Program-made: the position numbers and the translations under genes
Assembly: GCA_011032825.1 (NCBI GenBank)
Contig: JAADJZ010000002.1
Span: 434,001-498,000 of the forward strand
Origin: Massariosphaeria phaeospora
Taxonomy: Eukaryota > Ascomycota > Dothideomycetes > Pleosporales
DNA length: 64,000 nt
Direction: 5' to 3'
Part shown: piece after piece, positions 20,205-30,971 of the stretch
How positions within the stretch are numbered: the stretch's first letter is position 1
How the letters are laid out: the number at the start of each line of letters is the position of its first letter
Notes under the pieces: generated by a model
Told to the model about the DNA's origin: nothing
Seen by the model: only the letters and a program-made list of their open reading frames with translations
Databases searched by the model: none

Positions 20205-20723
20205 GTGTTCTCACGCATGTGTACTGGGGTCGGTTATAAACGTCTAATATGGTCCTGAAAGTGGACGTCAGTCATGATGATTGTAGAGGAACTATCAAAT
20301 GCTATCGTTCATAGTAGAGATGCACTTGACCGCAACTCACTTGATTGTGCTGTAGACCTATTCTTGAAGGTACTCACAGTTTATCTACAAACAACAGAAC
20401 AGCTTTATTGTCTCTGGAATGTAGGTGAGTGACACCATTAATGAAAAACGGGGCTAGGTCAAAAGCAGTCTAGATATGCGAGCCGTTTCTTCCCGCTCGA
20501 TCGACGTCTGGGCCGAATTACCCCTCCTCGCTTTTCCCATGTCTTGCACAAACAACGATTCCCGTACAAACAGATAATAATAGCTCGGCAGCTAGTGGGA
20601 AAGCAAGCTAGTTAACGTGGCGTTGCAAGGATTCTACAACACAACCGAATTTCAAGCAAAGAACTGTTTGTATCTACATTCTAGTTTGGTTGCACCACAG
20701 GTCGTCACTCAAGTATCGTCGCT
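20205..20723. other. Intergenic region
   Basis: About 520 bp between the LPMO and the methyltransferase. No gene or clear repeat seen. Confidence 0.4.
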
Positions 20724-21635
20724 ATGTCAGACGAAGAGCCTTACTGGCTGGGACGAGCTTCTCTCGAGCAGCAGCGGCTTATTAAGCAACACTACGTCTG
20801 GACGAAGTATTTAATACACTCACTGCTATTGTCACTACCCCGCTAATCACTCTTCAGAACTATCGGATATCTGCTCCACCCGTCTATCGCAAGCAACCTT
20901 CCAGAAAATGCCCGCATCGCAGACATCGGAACCGGAACCGGCATCTGGCTCACAGACATGGCCAAAGCCTCGCCCCCAACCCACCACTTCGACGGCTACG
21001 ACATCTCCGACGCGCAATTCCTACCCGCCGACAGCCTCCCCTCCAACGTCTCGCTCAGCCTCGGTGACTTCAAGAAGCCCTTCCCCGCGGCCCTGCACGG
21101 CACATACGACGTCGTCAACATCCGCCTGATCATCATCTCCATGGGCCGCGGCGTCTGGGAATCCACGCTGCGCAACGTGCTGACGCTGCTGAAGCCCGGC
21201 GGCGCCATCCAGTGGACCGAAGGCAACTTCCTCGTCGCCCGCGGGTTTCGCGGCGCAGCTCCGGCGTCTACGGGCGGGCACTGGCTCTCGCGCGCGCAGG
21301 CGCAAATGAACAATACGCTGGTCAACCGCTTCGGCTTCAACTTCCCGGACTTCACGCAGCTGTACGCGGATGCCGGCTTGGAGCGGGTCGAGGAAGATGT
21401 CCTGAGTACGGATCGCCTGCCTGAGCAACGCCCCGACTTCACGGAGATCGGGAGCGGCGCCGTGTTGGGCGCGTTGAAGAATCTGGCCGGGGCGGGAGGG
21501 GACGGGTGCTGGGATGAGGCAAAGGTTGAGGAGTGTCGGGAGAAGGCACGGGTGGATGCCGAGTCGGGGGCGTATCTGCGCTGGGATATACATGTGACGG
21601 TGGGGTTCTTGGCTGCGCCGATGTCGGTCACCTAA
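20724..21635 (+). CDS. SAM-dependent methyltransferase (LaeA/UMTA-like)
   Basis: Exons 20724-20806 and 20858-21635 (donor GTATTT, branch CTAATC, acceptor CAG; AA|A junction) give 286 residues. The N-terminal YWLGRASLEQQRL is typical of a large fungal methyltransferase group. SAM motif I is IADIGTGTGIWL, followed by an acidic FDGYDIS that would contact the ribose. The post-I/motif II region is YDVVNIRLIII, and LLKPGGAIQWTEG is motif III. All cofactor-binding parts are intact, so it should be an active class I methyltransferase. Substrate is unknown: the group includes small-molecule and secondary-metabolite enzymes. It sits between the LPMO and the cupin/FAD pair, so a role in a small accessory pathway is possible but inferred from position only. 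Confidence 0.82.
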
Positions 21636-22201
21636 GCTGCAAATCTGGGTCGAAAGTACGAAGAGGACTGGGCGGATGGGAGAGGTTTATCTGAGTGAGA
21701 TGCTGCGAAAGCGATTGCACAGAAATAAAAACTTGGCAGGTACATTTGGTATCACAGGCTACCTAGATTCCTCTGCATACCTTCACACTGGTTCTAGAAG
21801 CCTTTTGAGAGACTTCGATGCTGCCATAGTAGTCTCTCGTACTAGAGATATACGGCAGCCATATGCGGAATCAGTCTCTTTTCTCCAAAGGCGTGTAGCT
21901 GTTTTGATTGTATTTTGCTCCGAATCCTCCACGAGTTCTCTGCCACAGATTCAATACTTCAACAAGGGCTTCGAGATTTGTTTCAGGGCTTGTGTGGCTG
22001 CTGCCTACTAGCTAGCCTGCCATTCTAAAACCATAGTGGGGAACCGCTAGGGAACATTGATCCCCGCTCTTAAGTATTCTATCCAAAGATCGCCGGCAGA
22101 AATAGATTTGACGCTGGTCCGAAAGTGTCGAGGAATACCCAAATCCAGTGTACATTAAGAAGCAAATTTCTTTCTCGTAGGTCCGTCCTTATCTCAACCT
22201 C
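21636..22201. other. Intergenic region between converging genes
   Basis: 3' flanks of the methyltransferase and the cupin gene. A 111-codon frame at 21676-22011 has no family resemblance. Nothing else seen. Confidence 0.4.
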
Positions 22202-22974
22202 TCACTCGATCTTTCCGTCCACGGCAAACCTCCTCTGGAAAGGTGACGATCTCATCCGTCGACAGGCGAGTCCCCAATCCGTACTCCACCTCCTATAGTA
22301 CGGCTGATAGCCCAACAAGCCGCCCACCCACCTCCCCAGCACGACCCCCGCGGCCCGCGCCACAGTGCGACAAAACGGGATCCAGGTCGGTAGCGAGACA
22401 TACGAGCCGCCCGCATCGAACATCTAGCAACAAAACACTGAGCAAACTGCCCTCAAACAAGCCAAGCTGCACAACCAACTTAACTTACCGCCATGACCTG
22501 GATGACACTCAGGGGCTCCCCGTGCACAAACACCGCATCCTGGTACCCATACCAGTTCTCGAAGAACAGCTCGTCGAGCTTGTACGTCTCGTGCGTATCG
22601 CAGCCGCCCAGCAGAAACCGCGTGACGGTGTCGGTGTCGGTGTCGCCGTGCCCGTGTGACGGCGGCGGCGGCGGCGGCGGCGGATACAGTCTGTGGTGCG
22701 TCCACGGCTTGATTGCAAACTCGCCGTCGGCAGCCGTGAGCACGTGGACCCGCCCGGCGCTCTCGACCACAAGCCGGCCTTGGAGCACCGTGATGAATTC
22801 TTCTTGGTAGGGGTGGAAGTGCAGCGGCGGCTTCTGCTTGGCGAGCGAGAGCAGCTTTTCGTGGTGCAGCAGGAAGGTCACGGAGAAGGCGAAGCCCCGG
22901 TTCGGAAGGACCAAGGTGACTGCTACGGCATGCGAGTTGCTGAAGGTGATTCTCGGGGAGGGCAAGGTGGACAT
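22202..22974 (-). CDS. Cupin-domain protein
   Basis: Exons 22489-22974 and 22202-22423 on the minus strand (donor GTAAGT, acceptor GCTAG, phase 0) give 235 residues. A single cupin barrel occupies about residues 15-110. Metal-binding motif 1 is HFHPYQEEFITVLQG, with His-x-His and Glu; motif 2 is the weaker GEFAIKPWTHH. A run of eight Pro (CCG repeat on the coding strand) and a DTDTDT stretch follow directly, then a C-terminal region with FFENWYGYQD and a short hydrophobic segment in the second exon. Cupins cover dioxygenases, isomerases and storage-type proteins, so the activity is not assigned. It is divergent from the FAD oxidoreductase, with about 100 bp between them, suggesting joint control. 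Confidence 0.8.
22656..22682. repeat. CGG trinucleotide repeat inside the cupin gene
   Basis: About nine consecutive GGC/CGG triplets on the plus strand encode a poly-proline run on the minus strand, just after the second cupin motif. Likely length-variable. Confidence 0.85.
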
Positions 22975-23062
22975 TAGGCCAGTGAACCCAGCGACAGCAG
23001 ATGAGAACTGGTCAGTCTTACCCCTTCTAATAACTACCTACTATTAGTACTCTCGGTACTGA
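22975..23062. promoter_or_regulatory. Short divergent intergenic region, cupin / FAD oxidoreductase
   Basis: Fewer than 100 bp separate the cupin start codon from the first open codons of the FAD oxidoreductase frame. The interval holds ACTATTAG and CTCGGTAC motifs but no clear TATA box. Either it is a compact bidirectional promoter, or it marks where the 5' end of the FAD gene was lost. Confidence 0.4.
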
Positions 23063-24633
23063 CTGGCAAATCCAAGGTCGCAGACGTGCTGGCAACTGCC
23101 AACCTGCATAATCCTTCCGCAACTCAACAAAGATGTCTCCTTGGCTCTTAAGATAATCCGATTCTTCAGGATCCAATTCGCAGTCCGCAGCGGGGGTCAT
23201 TCGCCGAATCCGGGCTGGTCGTCCATTGACGAACCCGGCGTCCTTATTGATCTCCAGAAGCTGGATCAAATCAGCGTTAGTGCGGACAAAAAGGTGGCCA
23301 GTTTGGGACCTGGTGGTCGTTGGGGAGAAGTCTATGAGGCATTGGATCCTTACGGACTCAGTGTGATAGGAGGTCGCATTCCTCAAGTCGGTGTTGCAGG
23401 TGTGATTCTTGGAGGTATGTAACTCACCTGGTGCCACACTAGCCAAAGACTCATGAACATGTCTTAGGTGGATTCTTCCATTTCTCCGGTGAGTATGGCC
23501 TTGCTGCAGACAACGTGAAGAACTTTGAAGTAAGTGTTTTCTCGACTACGGCTGTATCAATAGCTCACATCTCTCAGGTTGTCTTAGCCGATGGACGTAT
23601 CGTTAACGCCAATGCGGGAGAAAACACTGACCTGTTCTGGGCGCTCAAGGGGGGAGGTGCCAACTTCGGTAAGTCATTCCGTGCGGTACAGTTCCACGTC
23701 TAACAGTTTACCAGGTATCGTCACCAAGTTCGACATGTATACCATCCCTGTCCACGACATATGGTACCAAGTCTCTATCTATACCCCTGATCAAGCATAT
23801 GCTTGCATCGATGCCTTCACCGAGTGGCAAATAAAGGGCTCTTCCGACCTCAAGTCCACTGTTGCTATGATCATTGGCCTCGATTCCATTACCGTCGGCT
23901 TGCTCTATTCCAAGACTACTGTCCCACCGGCTGTCTTCGAGCCCTTCAATAAGCTCACCCCTGCTCTAGTCGCTGTTCCCCCTACCAATGGGACCATCCT
24001 CAGTCTCACTCAGATCCTGGCCTCGACCTCTTCCACAGATCCCATGCGGTAAGGAATCTCAGCTTGCGCATTGAAAAGGATCATCTGCTAATCAATTCAT
24101 CAGCCATGATTATCGCGGCGTAAGCTCCGGGATAGACGCTCAACTCTACAAAGACGTATACGCCGTTTGGAAAGAGAAGGCGACTGCTGTCCATGCTAGC
24201 GTTGGAGCAAACATGACCTTCGTCCTCCAACCCATCCCGGCCGGTATGGCACGAGCCGGCAAGGCCAAGGGAGGCAATCCAATGGGCATCCCTGAGAAAA
24301 CTCATCAATGTAAGTCGCCTTAGCATGAAACACTGTTAGTGAATCTAAATGAATACAGGGTGGACAACGCTCGTTGACTGGACCAACCCCAAGGACGACG
24401 AAACCGTCCGCTCTGTTCCGATTGCCATCACGGAGACGTGGAAGCAGCAGAGTAAGCAGCGCGGCCTAGAGATCCCGTATATCTTCATGAACGATGCATC
24501 CCGGGACCAGAACCCAATTGCTTCGTACGGAAAGGAGAATGTGCAGAAGCTGAAGGCGATTGCGGCCAAATACGATCCCACCCAGGTGTTCCAAAACCTT
24601 CAGCACAATGGGTTCCTGTTGAAGCGTGTGTAA
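23063..24633 (+). CDS. BBE-type FAD oxidoreductase, 5' end missing or unresolved
   Basis: Six exons end at 23414, 23529, 23668, 24048, 24309 and 24633; internal exons start at 23468, 23578, 23715, 24104 and 24359. All phases agree. The product is a berberine-bridge-enzyme-like oxidase with covalent FAD. The PF01565-type FAD domain shows [12 protein letters not shown] (His for flavin attachment), [19 protein letters not shown] and GGGANFGIVT. The BBE C-terminus is [24 protein letters not shown]. The frame is open only from 23063 (first recognisable part [20 protein letters not shown]). About 50-60 residues expected upstream, including a signal peptide, are not found before the divergent cupin. 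A short ATG exon at 22999 reads out of frame. It may be a 5'-truncated pseudogene or have an unusual first exon. Confidence 0.8.
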
Positions 24634-27239
24634 CGAAGGGATCCTTTAGATGGGATTTAGTAGCGTTCTTTTGAATCAACCAAAGAACCAGGATAATTGT
24701 AATAGAAACTGCTCATACTTTTGTCCATGTCAGAGTCGAGCCGGTCATGCATGATCGACTTTGTCTTCGGAGTGTTGTCGACAATGCAGCCGCGGCGGGT
24801 AGTGACGGAAGACGTCGAACATATGAAACCGAGGAAAGCGTAGGTTGCTGAGGGCAGACGCTATCGTATTGTTGTTGTGATGGCATAACTGAAAAGAAAC
24901 CAGAGCTTTCGATGTTTTCAGGTAACCTACGTCCGCGGGAGTCTCCGGCGGGTCCCTGCCAAGACTTCCGTCGCGTCTCTCTTCAGATCGTCCGACCGCC
25001 GATCCATCTCACACTGCAGCTGTTCAATCGCATCCGAAGACCGTGTCGTCGTTAGCCCACTCTGTGTAGTGCCACATTGGGATTCTAGGGCTTGCCTCTG
25101 CCTTGTCGATATGGAAGACCGCAAGTTGAAAGGCGGAGACGTAGTTTTGCGCCGCCGCAACATTCCTAATACACGGCACTGGCACCTCGTCGCGTCGCGT
25201 CGCCGGGATTCACTTCTGTCACTATCGCTGCCTCTTTGCAGTTAATCTAGCTCTTGATCTTGTTCGTTATTGTGTTGTCTGCTTCCAGTCATCCTACTAG
25301 ATCACATGCTTAGCCATGGGACGGACCTTGCGTGCGCGGCAATCGAGCGTCGCACACTGATCAGTTCTTCCGTCTGATTGCGGACTCAGTTCAGAGTCGA
25401 GTAAGTACTTTTTTTATCCTGCTGTATACTTGACTGACTGGAATGTGCTTCAGGATCACGCGAACTCGGTATTCGCCGCAGTCACCGGTCCTCCGGCCTC
25501 ATCCTGCTATTCTGCCTCCCCCGTCCACGTAGCTCTCGACGTCTGCGCTCCGCAAGCGAAATATGCCGATGAGAAGCATGCACCGATAGCTCTCCACAGC
25601 GGCCCATTGAGGTAGCTCCGCGTCGTCCAGCATATCCATGCCGACCATACCATTTTCGAGGAGCCGCACCGCCGATCAACTGATCGTGCTACGCCAAACG
25701 CGCCATTCGGATACAGTTGTACGTTTAGGCTAGGGGTAGACCCAGCAGAGCTAGGCAAGACCGAAGATTGTGACACCTCAAGTCGAACTTGTAAAGAGCA
25801 AGACCTAGATTTCGAGAATTTTAGGGAGAGGTCTGATTCTAGAGAAGACTATGGTAACGATAGAGAGCTGTATCGACGGCCTGAAGATCTAGACTCTCGG
25901 AATGGAACTGCAAGTATCCCGCCACAATGACAGCTATCACATTATACAAGGAATGGGAGGATAGCATCGAAACATTGCGTTTGGTGGGAACTCGAGTCAA
26001 CGAGGCTTGGGGAGAGGGTTCATACCCGGACGGAAAGCCTTGAGTTAGCCGATCTCTCTAACGGTGAGGTTATTGTCCTTGCGGGCGGGAGGTAGGATGG
26101 CAGCAAGCATATGGACCAGAACATAATCCACGGCGCGGTAGTTGAGCGACGTAATGTCGGATTCTTCTACAACGCCACAGCATGAACGCGTAGCACGTAA
26201 CAGCGAAGCAGGCGTTACGCACGATACAGAAGGCGGGTCCGTAAAGCCATACGGCGACGTTCCGAGACGTAGATTCACAACAGACGACACAATCCACACA
26301 TTGCTCAGATGCACCTCCTGGTCCTGCGTGAACAGGACAAATCTAGCTGTGGGGAGGGGGGAGTAGGAAAGGGAGAAAATCGGTGATAACGTAACGATGT
26401 TAGCATTATCGGGTATCGGTATCTGGCGCGTTGGCCTCAATGCAGACGATAAGTCTTCGTCTAGAGCTAAGAAAACCGAATACTTTGCTAGACATTAGAT
26501 CGTAGGATATCTCACTACGGGTTTCCAGCAGTGGATTCTTCGGCTATCCGCAGCATTCCGAAGCTCTGATGTACCTGGGCAACGCAAGCTTCCCCTCGAA
26601 CAACAATAAACAGTTGGTTGTGGATGCGCGTCTATGGAGGCAGCGTCTCGGCGTAAATGAGGCAAAGCGCGTCGGCAGTTCCTGGCGAAGACACAAAGCT
26701 ACAAGGGTAGGCTGTTGGTAAAATAGTGTACTGGGATTCGGGATACACTAGCAAGCTTGTAGATGCGGAGGAGGACTGTAAAGGGTTTGGGATAATGATA
26801 GCGCCGAACGTTGAAGTTGGAAGGTGACTTGGGTGGGATGAGGCATACGATGAGTTCGGCTAAAGACGTATTCGTTGTCGCCTGGCTTTAAGATAACCTT
26901 CAACTGAAGAGCCTGCAAGAAAAACGTCGGTAGAAAACTGCTGCGCAAGAGCAAGTGAGCAGATGAGATGACATGCGCTGAGCTAATGGACTGGTTTTCT
27001 GTCGGTCAGAAGACTGGAAAGATGATCGAGAAGAGTGGCGACTGCAGCCCTAGAGCGGGGATACTGCCCAAATCGCGTCTCTATATTGGACACTGGTGCT
27101 GTGTGCAATATAGGAAATCCGGGGATTTCAATCTATCAGTATGGCGATCCCGGAGGCGTGGCAGCCGATGTAGGCCAATGGGGAAGTAGGAAGCGCGCTT
27201 GCGTAGCCAGACGTGCTAGTTGAATGCGACAAAGCAATG
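24634..27239. other. Gene-poor flank of the transposon nest
   Basis: No intact gene recognised. Frames of 60-130 codons at 24927-25163, 25430-25776 and 26045-26440 have no identifiable domain. A 38-codon plus-strand stretch from the ATG at 25928 (ALLYKEWED-like, acidic and Trp-containing) looks coding but is too short to assign. Composition is still balanced and shifts to AT-rich abruptly at about 27240. The region may contain decayed gene fragments. Confidence 0.4.
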
Positions 27240-27776
27240 AATAAAAGTTGAGTAAAAGTTTGCGCAAATGCTTAAGAAGAGCTTTATTTGTATTTAGTAG
27301 AAGCTAAATAGGTAGCTATTTTATAAAGCCTTTTAAAACTATAGTTTATTAAAATAACTATAATAACGTATTCGATTACTAAGTGCGCTAGACTACCGAG
27401 TGCGCCAAAATTCCTTGGCACAACCAACTTATTTTAAAGAACATTAAATTAATTGCTATTAAACAAAGAACCTGCGTAGGTCGTGCTAGCTTTAAATTTA
27501 AAAGCTTTTTTTGTATTTTTTTAGCAAGTTTAAGCATTATGCTTTGTATTACTATAGTTTTTACAGCGCCGTAAAACTAGTTGTGCTTTTTTTTAACTCT
27601 TTTTACTACGCGCTTTTTTAATAGCTAAAGCGTTGTAAACGCTTTAGTAGCTACTTACGCTAATTTGTTTCTATACTCTATTATACTACTATTATTAAAA
27701 GTGTTTTTCTATTAAAAGTAATTTAATCGAACTTAGAGATTTCGCTTAAGAGATTGTTTTATATTTAAAAAGCTTA

Positions 27777-28208
27777 ACGTACTTTATAGGTTCGCCGGAC
27801 ACATAGGTTCGCCGAACACTTGTTTTACTAAAGAAAATCAATAATCTAAAGCTTAATAACTTTAGATCTACTTTATAGAATTCTCTAAAAATTTCACTAC
27901 TAAGCTGCATCTATATAAACTTTAAGATTCTAAGGTTACTAAGCTCTAGCCTTAGTATTTGAAAAGCTATTAAAGAAAGCCTAAATTACAAGAATTATTT
28001 TAGCGTATTTTTTGTATATCTAGAATTAGACTAGGTAGAGCTTAGTAATATTAGAACTAAAAAGTTAATGTATACAGAAATAACATATTCAATTTTTAGA
28101 AAATTCTATTAAGTAGATCTAGAGTTATTAAGCTTTAGATTATTGATTTTCTTTAGTAAAAACAAGTGTTCGGCGAACCTGTGTGTTCGGCGAACCTATA
28201 AAGTACGT
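27777..28208. mobile_element. 432-bp MITE with ~120-bp inverted repeats
   Basis: Ends are ACGTACTTTATAGG and its reverse complement, flanked by TA on both sides (27775-27776, 28209-28210). The inverted repeats run about 120 bp (27777-27895 against 28085-28208) and contain two TTCGCCGAACAC-type motifs. The unique centre of about 190 bp has no coding potential. Its outer 10 bp are identical to those of the 2.2-kb pogo element at 28583-30787, so that family's transposase probably moved it. The motif GTTCGCCGAACAC is itself self-complementary. Confidence 0.75.
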
Positions 28209-28210
28209 TA

Positions 28211-28413
28211 CTACTTTTAAGTTAATAAACTTGTTATATCTAGCTGTTATAATTATAAAAAGAAAATATATTAAAATATAAAATTGTAGAAGTTTGTGCT
28301 AACCTAACTTATACCTACGCTAAAACGTTTTAGCGTAGGTATAAGTTAAGTTAGCACTAGAGTTTTACGTAAGCTAACTTAACTTTAACTTAACTTATAC
28401 TTATTTACTACTC
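28211..28413 (+). mobile_element. Palindromic Mutator-like MITE, truncated copy
   Basis: Matches the right ~200 bp of the full copies at 33305-33628 and (inverted) 29160-29491, including the central palindrome at 28305-28360 and the terminal CTTATTTACTACTC. The left part is missing where the 432-bp MITE abuts. It sits at, and truncates, the low-coordinate inverted repeat of the reverse-oriented pogo element. Confidence 0.65.
28305..28360. repeat. Central palindrome of the MITE family
   Basis: An almost perfect ~56-bp palindrome centred on AACGTT, with arms CTTATACCTACGCTAAAA. The same structure recurs at about 29219-29277 and 33514-33572, and in decayed form at 36278-36333. It could form a cruciform or a hairpin in transcripts. 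Confidence 0.8.
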
Positions 28414-28582
28414 TACGTAGATTACTTTTGCTAAGCTCTTACTAAAACTACTTTATTCTAGCGCAAAACAGCTTACTTTAGCTCTATATAGAGTAATAAA
28501 ACACGCGATATTGTTTAGAGTTTACTTTTACTACTTGCTTACACGTACGCGCGTTATGCCTAGTTTAATTGCACTACTTGTA

Positions 28583-30787
28583 ACGTACTTTACGAGCTTG
28601 CCGAACATACGAGTTCGCTAAACACTTTTGCTAAGCTTCTACTAACTCTACCTATGTACACAATGCTTCTACAACAACACTAGATAAAGCTTTCTAATAA
28701 ACGTTAGATACAAACTGCTTTTTAAGCTTTTAAACAAAACGCGATACTTTTTTTGCAACGCGCTGCAGCTATCTATAACGTTTCTCGAGCAACACTAAGC
28801 AATTAACGCGCTAAACGGCCTTTACAAGCAGATTACAAGCTTAAATTAATAAATCTAACAAAGACTAAGAAAAGCGTAGTTGTTGAGTATATACTTAAGC
28901 TTATTACGCGCGGATTTCTTTTTAAGCTCGCAGCTATAGCTAATATAGCCAATTCCTTGCGCGCAAAGCGCAATTAAGGCTAAGTTAGCTTAAACTAGCC
29001 TAGTACGTAGGTTAAGCACTGCTTTGAGTTTACAATAAAATTCAATTGCAAGTACAATTACAAAAAAGCGCTTTGCAAGAACTCGAAAGTTATCTAGAGC
29101 TAGTTTAGCCTAGTAGCTAACATTAAAGCTAAGTACGGCACCTAGAATAAAAACACGTATAGAGTAGTAAATAGGTATAGGTTAAGTTAAAGTTAAGTTA
29201 GCTTACGTAAAACTCTAGTGCTAACTTAATCTATACCTACGCTAAAACGTTTTAGCGTAGGTATAAGTTAAGTTAGCATAGACTTCTACAATTTTATATT
29301 TTAATATATTTTTTCTTTATAATTATAACAGCTAAAGTTAGTTATAACAAGTTTATTAACCTAAAAGTAGTACCTATAACCTAACTTTAACCTACGCTTT
29401 AATTACTTTAACTTAACTTTAACTTTAGGTTTATACAACTCTAACCTAACCTATACCTAACAATAAGTACTTTCTACTTATTCGCTAGCGTAAACACGTA
29501 CAACTTTAACAAAACAAGCTTTATAATAAGCTAGATAACAACTAAAGCAGTTGTTACAACTTTAGAGAAATAAAAACAGCCAAAGGCAATACAGCAAGGC
29601 AATAGAGAATAGACAACAGTTATCCAAAGCATTAACGCAATAAAGTAAGCTATTCTACTTTTTATTATCTTTAAGAGCTGCTATTACTTTTCTGCTTAGT
29701 ACAAAGAAAAGAATCTACTTTAGAACTAGGTTATTGCAGTTTCTAAAAACGGCTAGACAATAAATAAGCTTAGCTTGTAGTAGTTAAAGTACTTTGATAA
29801 GTATACAAAGAAAAGAGTAGTTAGTGCCTACTAACTACTCGCAATTAACGGCTATAAGAGCTATAACTCGCTTGCATTCCAGCAATACTACAAGAAAAAC
29901 AAGATTATTACTATTTATATGTTTCCGCACTTATTGCACTTTCTACAGCTTTTTAATGTAGGTTGTTTTACTTTTCTAAAAAAAGCGTACAAGCGCTAAG
30001 CTAAAAATCTCATGCGCAACTAAATTACTTACATTACGAAACTTAAGTTTCTACTATACTTTATACGCGCCTATAATGCAGCAATTACTTTTAGTAATAT
30101 TCAAAAAGAGTTTTAAAGCGCTAGATTAGTTCTATTTAACTTAAAACAAGTTATAACAGCTTTTGACGTTTAGTTGCGTACTTTATTACTACTACTATTT
30201 ATTAACAACAAGCCCTAGCAGTTGCAAACTCTAAGCAATACTTTTAAACTAAAGTCGCAATTAACGCTTGTAAAGGCAAGAATTTAGAAGTATATAAATA
30301 GCTTACTAACGTCTATAGTAAAAGCTTTTAAAAAAGTTTTAAAAAGAGCAGCTATTATTGCGCACAAGCTAGTGTTGGCGCAAAAAGAAATCGCAAAGCT
30401 TTAAGCAGCAAATAAAGCTGCTACGCAACGTAGATTGCATAAAAGAAAGCGAGTTTAAGTAGAAAAAACTTTGATAGTTAAGAATAAAGCTTGTCTAACT
30501 GCTCTAAAGGAGTTTAAAACGCGTAGTAATAAAAAAAAGTTAAAAACGCAAGTGCGCGCTAAAGCAGGTGAACTATTTTAAAAGCAGTGTAGATAGTATA
30601 GTTAAACTAGGCATAACGCACGTACGTGTAAGCAAGCAGCAAAAGTAAACTCTAAATAATATTTTAAGTTAAATTGCTTTATATAGAGCTAAAGTAAGCT
30701 GTTTTGCGCTAGAATAAAGTAGTTTTGGTAAAGGCTTAGCAAAAGTGTTCGGCGAACTCGTGTGTCTAGCGAGCTCGTAAAGTACGT
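28583..30787 (+). mobile_element. RIP-decayed 2.2-kb pogo/Fot1-like element
   Basis: Inverted repeats of about 55 bp, ACGTACTTTACGAGC...CACTTTTGCTAAGC, at 28583-28640 and 30733-30787, flanked by TA (28581-28582, 30788-30789). The plus strand carries a decayed DDE transposase. At about 29851-30010 it reads INGYKSYNSLAFQQYY and then LLHFLQLFNVGCFTFLKK, aligning with IDGHESH and HLLQPLDVACFAPLKR of the intact-looking element at 34058. The Asp-to-Asn, His-to-Tyr and Glu-to-Lys changes are all C-to-T or G-to-A. A zinc-knuckle relic (RHNARTC) is near 30610. It is inserted inside the reverse-oriented pogo element and itself contains a palindromic MITE. Confidence 0.8.
29160..29491 (-). mobile_element. 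Palindromic Mutator-like MITE, copy A
   Basis: 332 bp flanked by a perfect 9-bp target duplication AAACACGTA (29151-29159 and 29492-29500). The host pogo element's reverse-oriented sister lacks it: near 32795 that copy reads through with a single ACGTATTTAC-type site. Ends are short and degraded (TAGAGTAGTAAATAG against ACGCTAGCGAATAAG). The centre holds the shared palindrome. No coding capacity. A 9-bp duplication points to Mutator-type transposition. Confidence 0.75.
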
Positions 30788-30971
30788 TAGTGCTTTTAAA
30801 ATAGTTTACCTACTCTAGCGCGCACTTGCGTCTTTAGCTTTTTTTTATTACTACGCGTTTTAAACTTCTGTAGAGTAGTTAAACAAGCTTTGTTTTTAAC
30901 TATTAAAGTTTTTTTTGCTTAAACTCGTTTTTTTTTATGCAATCTACGCTACGTAGTAGCTTTATTTGCTA

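Noticed and set aside
19356..24633. Complete secondary-metabolite cluster
   Set aside because: No PKS, NRPS, terpene cyclase, DMATS or pathway regulator is visible; only tailoring-type enzymes are present.
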